Of a stretch of DNA of 26,368 bases, positions 26,014 through 26,368 are shown piece by piece. Origin of the DNA: a bacterium (GTDB taxonomy: Bacteria > SZUA-182 > DTGQ01); NCBI GenBank assembly GCA_023512255.1, contig JAILZY010000046.1:1-26368 (forward strand), read 5' to 3'. Made by a program: the position numbers and the translations under genes. Each line of letters opens with the position of its first letter. The stretch's first letter is position 1. Under the pieces are notes generated by a model that did no database searches, was not told the origin of the DNA, and saw nothing but the letters and a program-made list of their open reading frames with translations.

Positions 26014-26123
26014 GTGCCTGACCAGAAAGGTTTATAACTTGACATAATGACGTAGCAGTGGACGACAAGTGAAATCATTATCCTGGCCAGGATGTTATAA
26101 CTCATATTATGTTTGGTCGCTTA
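26011..26123. repeat. Family A palindromic element, copy 2
   Basis: This 113-bp element has the ends TAAGTGCCTGACCA and TGGTCGCTTA, like 20501-20616, and keeps TTATAACTTGACATAATGAC and GACAAGTGAAATCATTATCCT; the centre differs. Being strongly palindromic just after cheB, it may also help end transcription, though no long T tract follows. Confidence 0.8.
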
Positions 26124-26368
26124 GGATACGAAAACAGTGAGCTAGGGTACAAAAACAGTGAGTCAGGGTGAGAAAAAAATAGTAGGCGGCTTTTGTATGT
26201 ATATGCTTTTAATCTCTGTTTTTCAATAAGTTATTTCTTCTCACCTATACAATTCGTATCTTAATTAGTAATTATCCTTGGCTAACAAGTGCACAGATGT
26301 TCCCCATGTTGAAAAAATAATGTTGAAAATATAAAGGGGAGGAGAGAAAATAAAGAGAGAAGAAAGTT
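26014..26368. other. Right edge downstream of cheB
   Basis: After the family A element comes a 21-bp tandem duplication (26127-26147 and 26148-26168, 18 of 21 bases equal, built on TAC-AAAACAGTGAG), then about 200 AT-rich bases without a gene. The final bases, GGGGAGGAGAG and purine-rich sequence, resemble a ribosome-binding site for a gene starting beyond the window. Confidence 0.55.

Overview
The window looks like a chromosome segment of a Gram-negative, chemosensory bacterium of moderate GC content. The evidence is two-membrane style sensors, a secreted protein with a signal peptide, PilZ and HDOD regulators, and a FemAB protein of the type linked to XrtA/PEP-CTERM exopolysaccharide systems. 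MutL carries the DQHA endonuclease motif, so mismatch repair is not of the E. coli MutH-dependent kind. The style of the chemotaxis proteins (a CheA with a helical repeat linker, MCPs with a very short HAMP region) recalls Desulfobacterota and neighbouring phyla, but I cannot fix the lineage from sequence alone.

Layout: (1) 1-5.3 kb is housekeeping plus one oddity: tsaB (tRNA t6A synthesis), then a secreted glycine/tyrosine-rich repeat protein; on the minus strand a mutL-miaA pair preceded by a PilZ gene. (2) 5.7-13.2 kb is a polysaccharide locus: FemAB-like protein, DegT/AHBA-type aminotransferase, GT2, an atypical GT4 and a Wzx-type flippase on the plus strand, closed by a convergent GT4 on the minus strand. 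(3) 13.6-18.1 kb is signalling: an HDOD protein, then, convergent to it, a two-gene minus-strand operon of a membrane histidine kinase with an extracytoplasmic zinc-binding CZB domain and a REC-PAS-histidine kinase. (4) 18.6-26.0 kb is a chemosensory cluster, cheA-cheW-mcp-cheR-cheD-cheB, without cheY. Its MCP has two tandem CZB domains between its membrane segments, clearly related to the CZB domain of the divergently transcribed kinase next door.

Working model (inference): the neighbouring kinase and chemoreceptor read the same type of extracytoplasmic signal through homologous CZB sensors, one feeding a REC-kinase phosphorelay and the other a CheA pathway. The output regulators lie elsewhere; polysaccharide synthesis next door is one possible target.

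The gaps between genes are unusually structured. Three families of palindromic or inverted-repeat elements each occur twice: A (20501, 26011), B (13296, 24181 in opposite orientation) and C (5505, 14521). In addition nearly every gap in the chemosensory cluster holds its own short direct duplication of 13-34 bp period. No tRNA, rRNA, CRISPR array or complete insertion sequence was seen.
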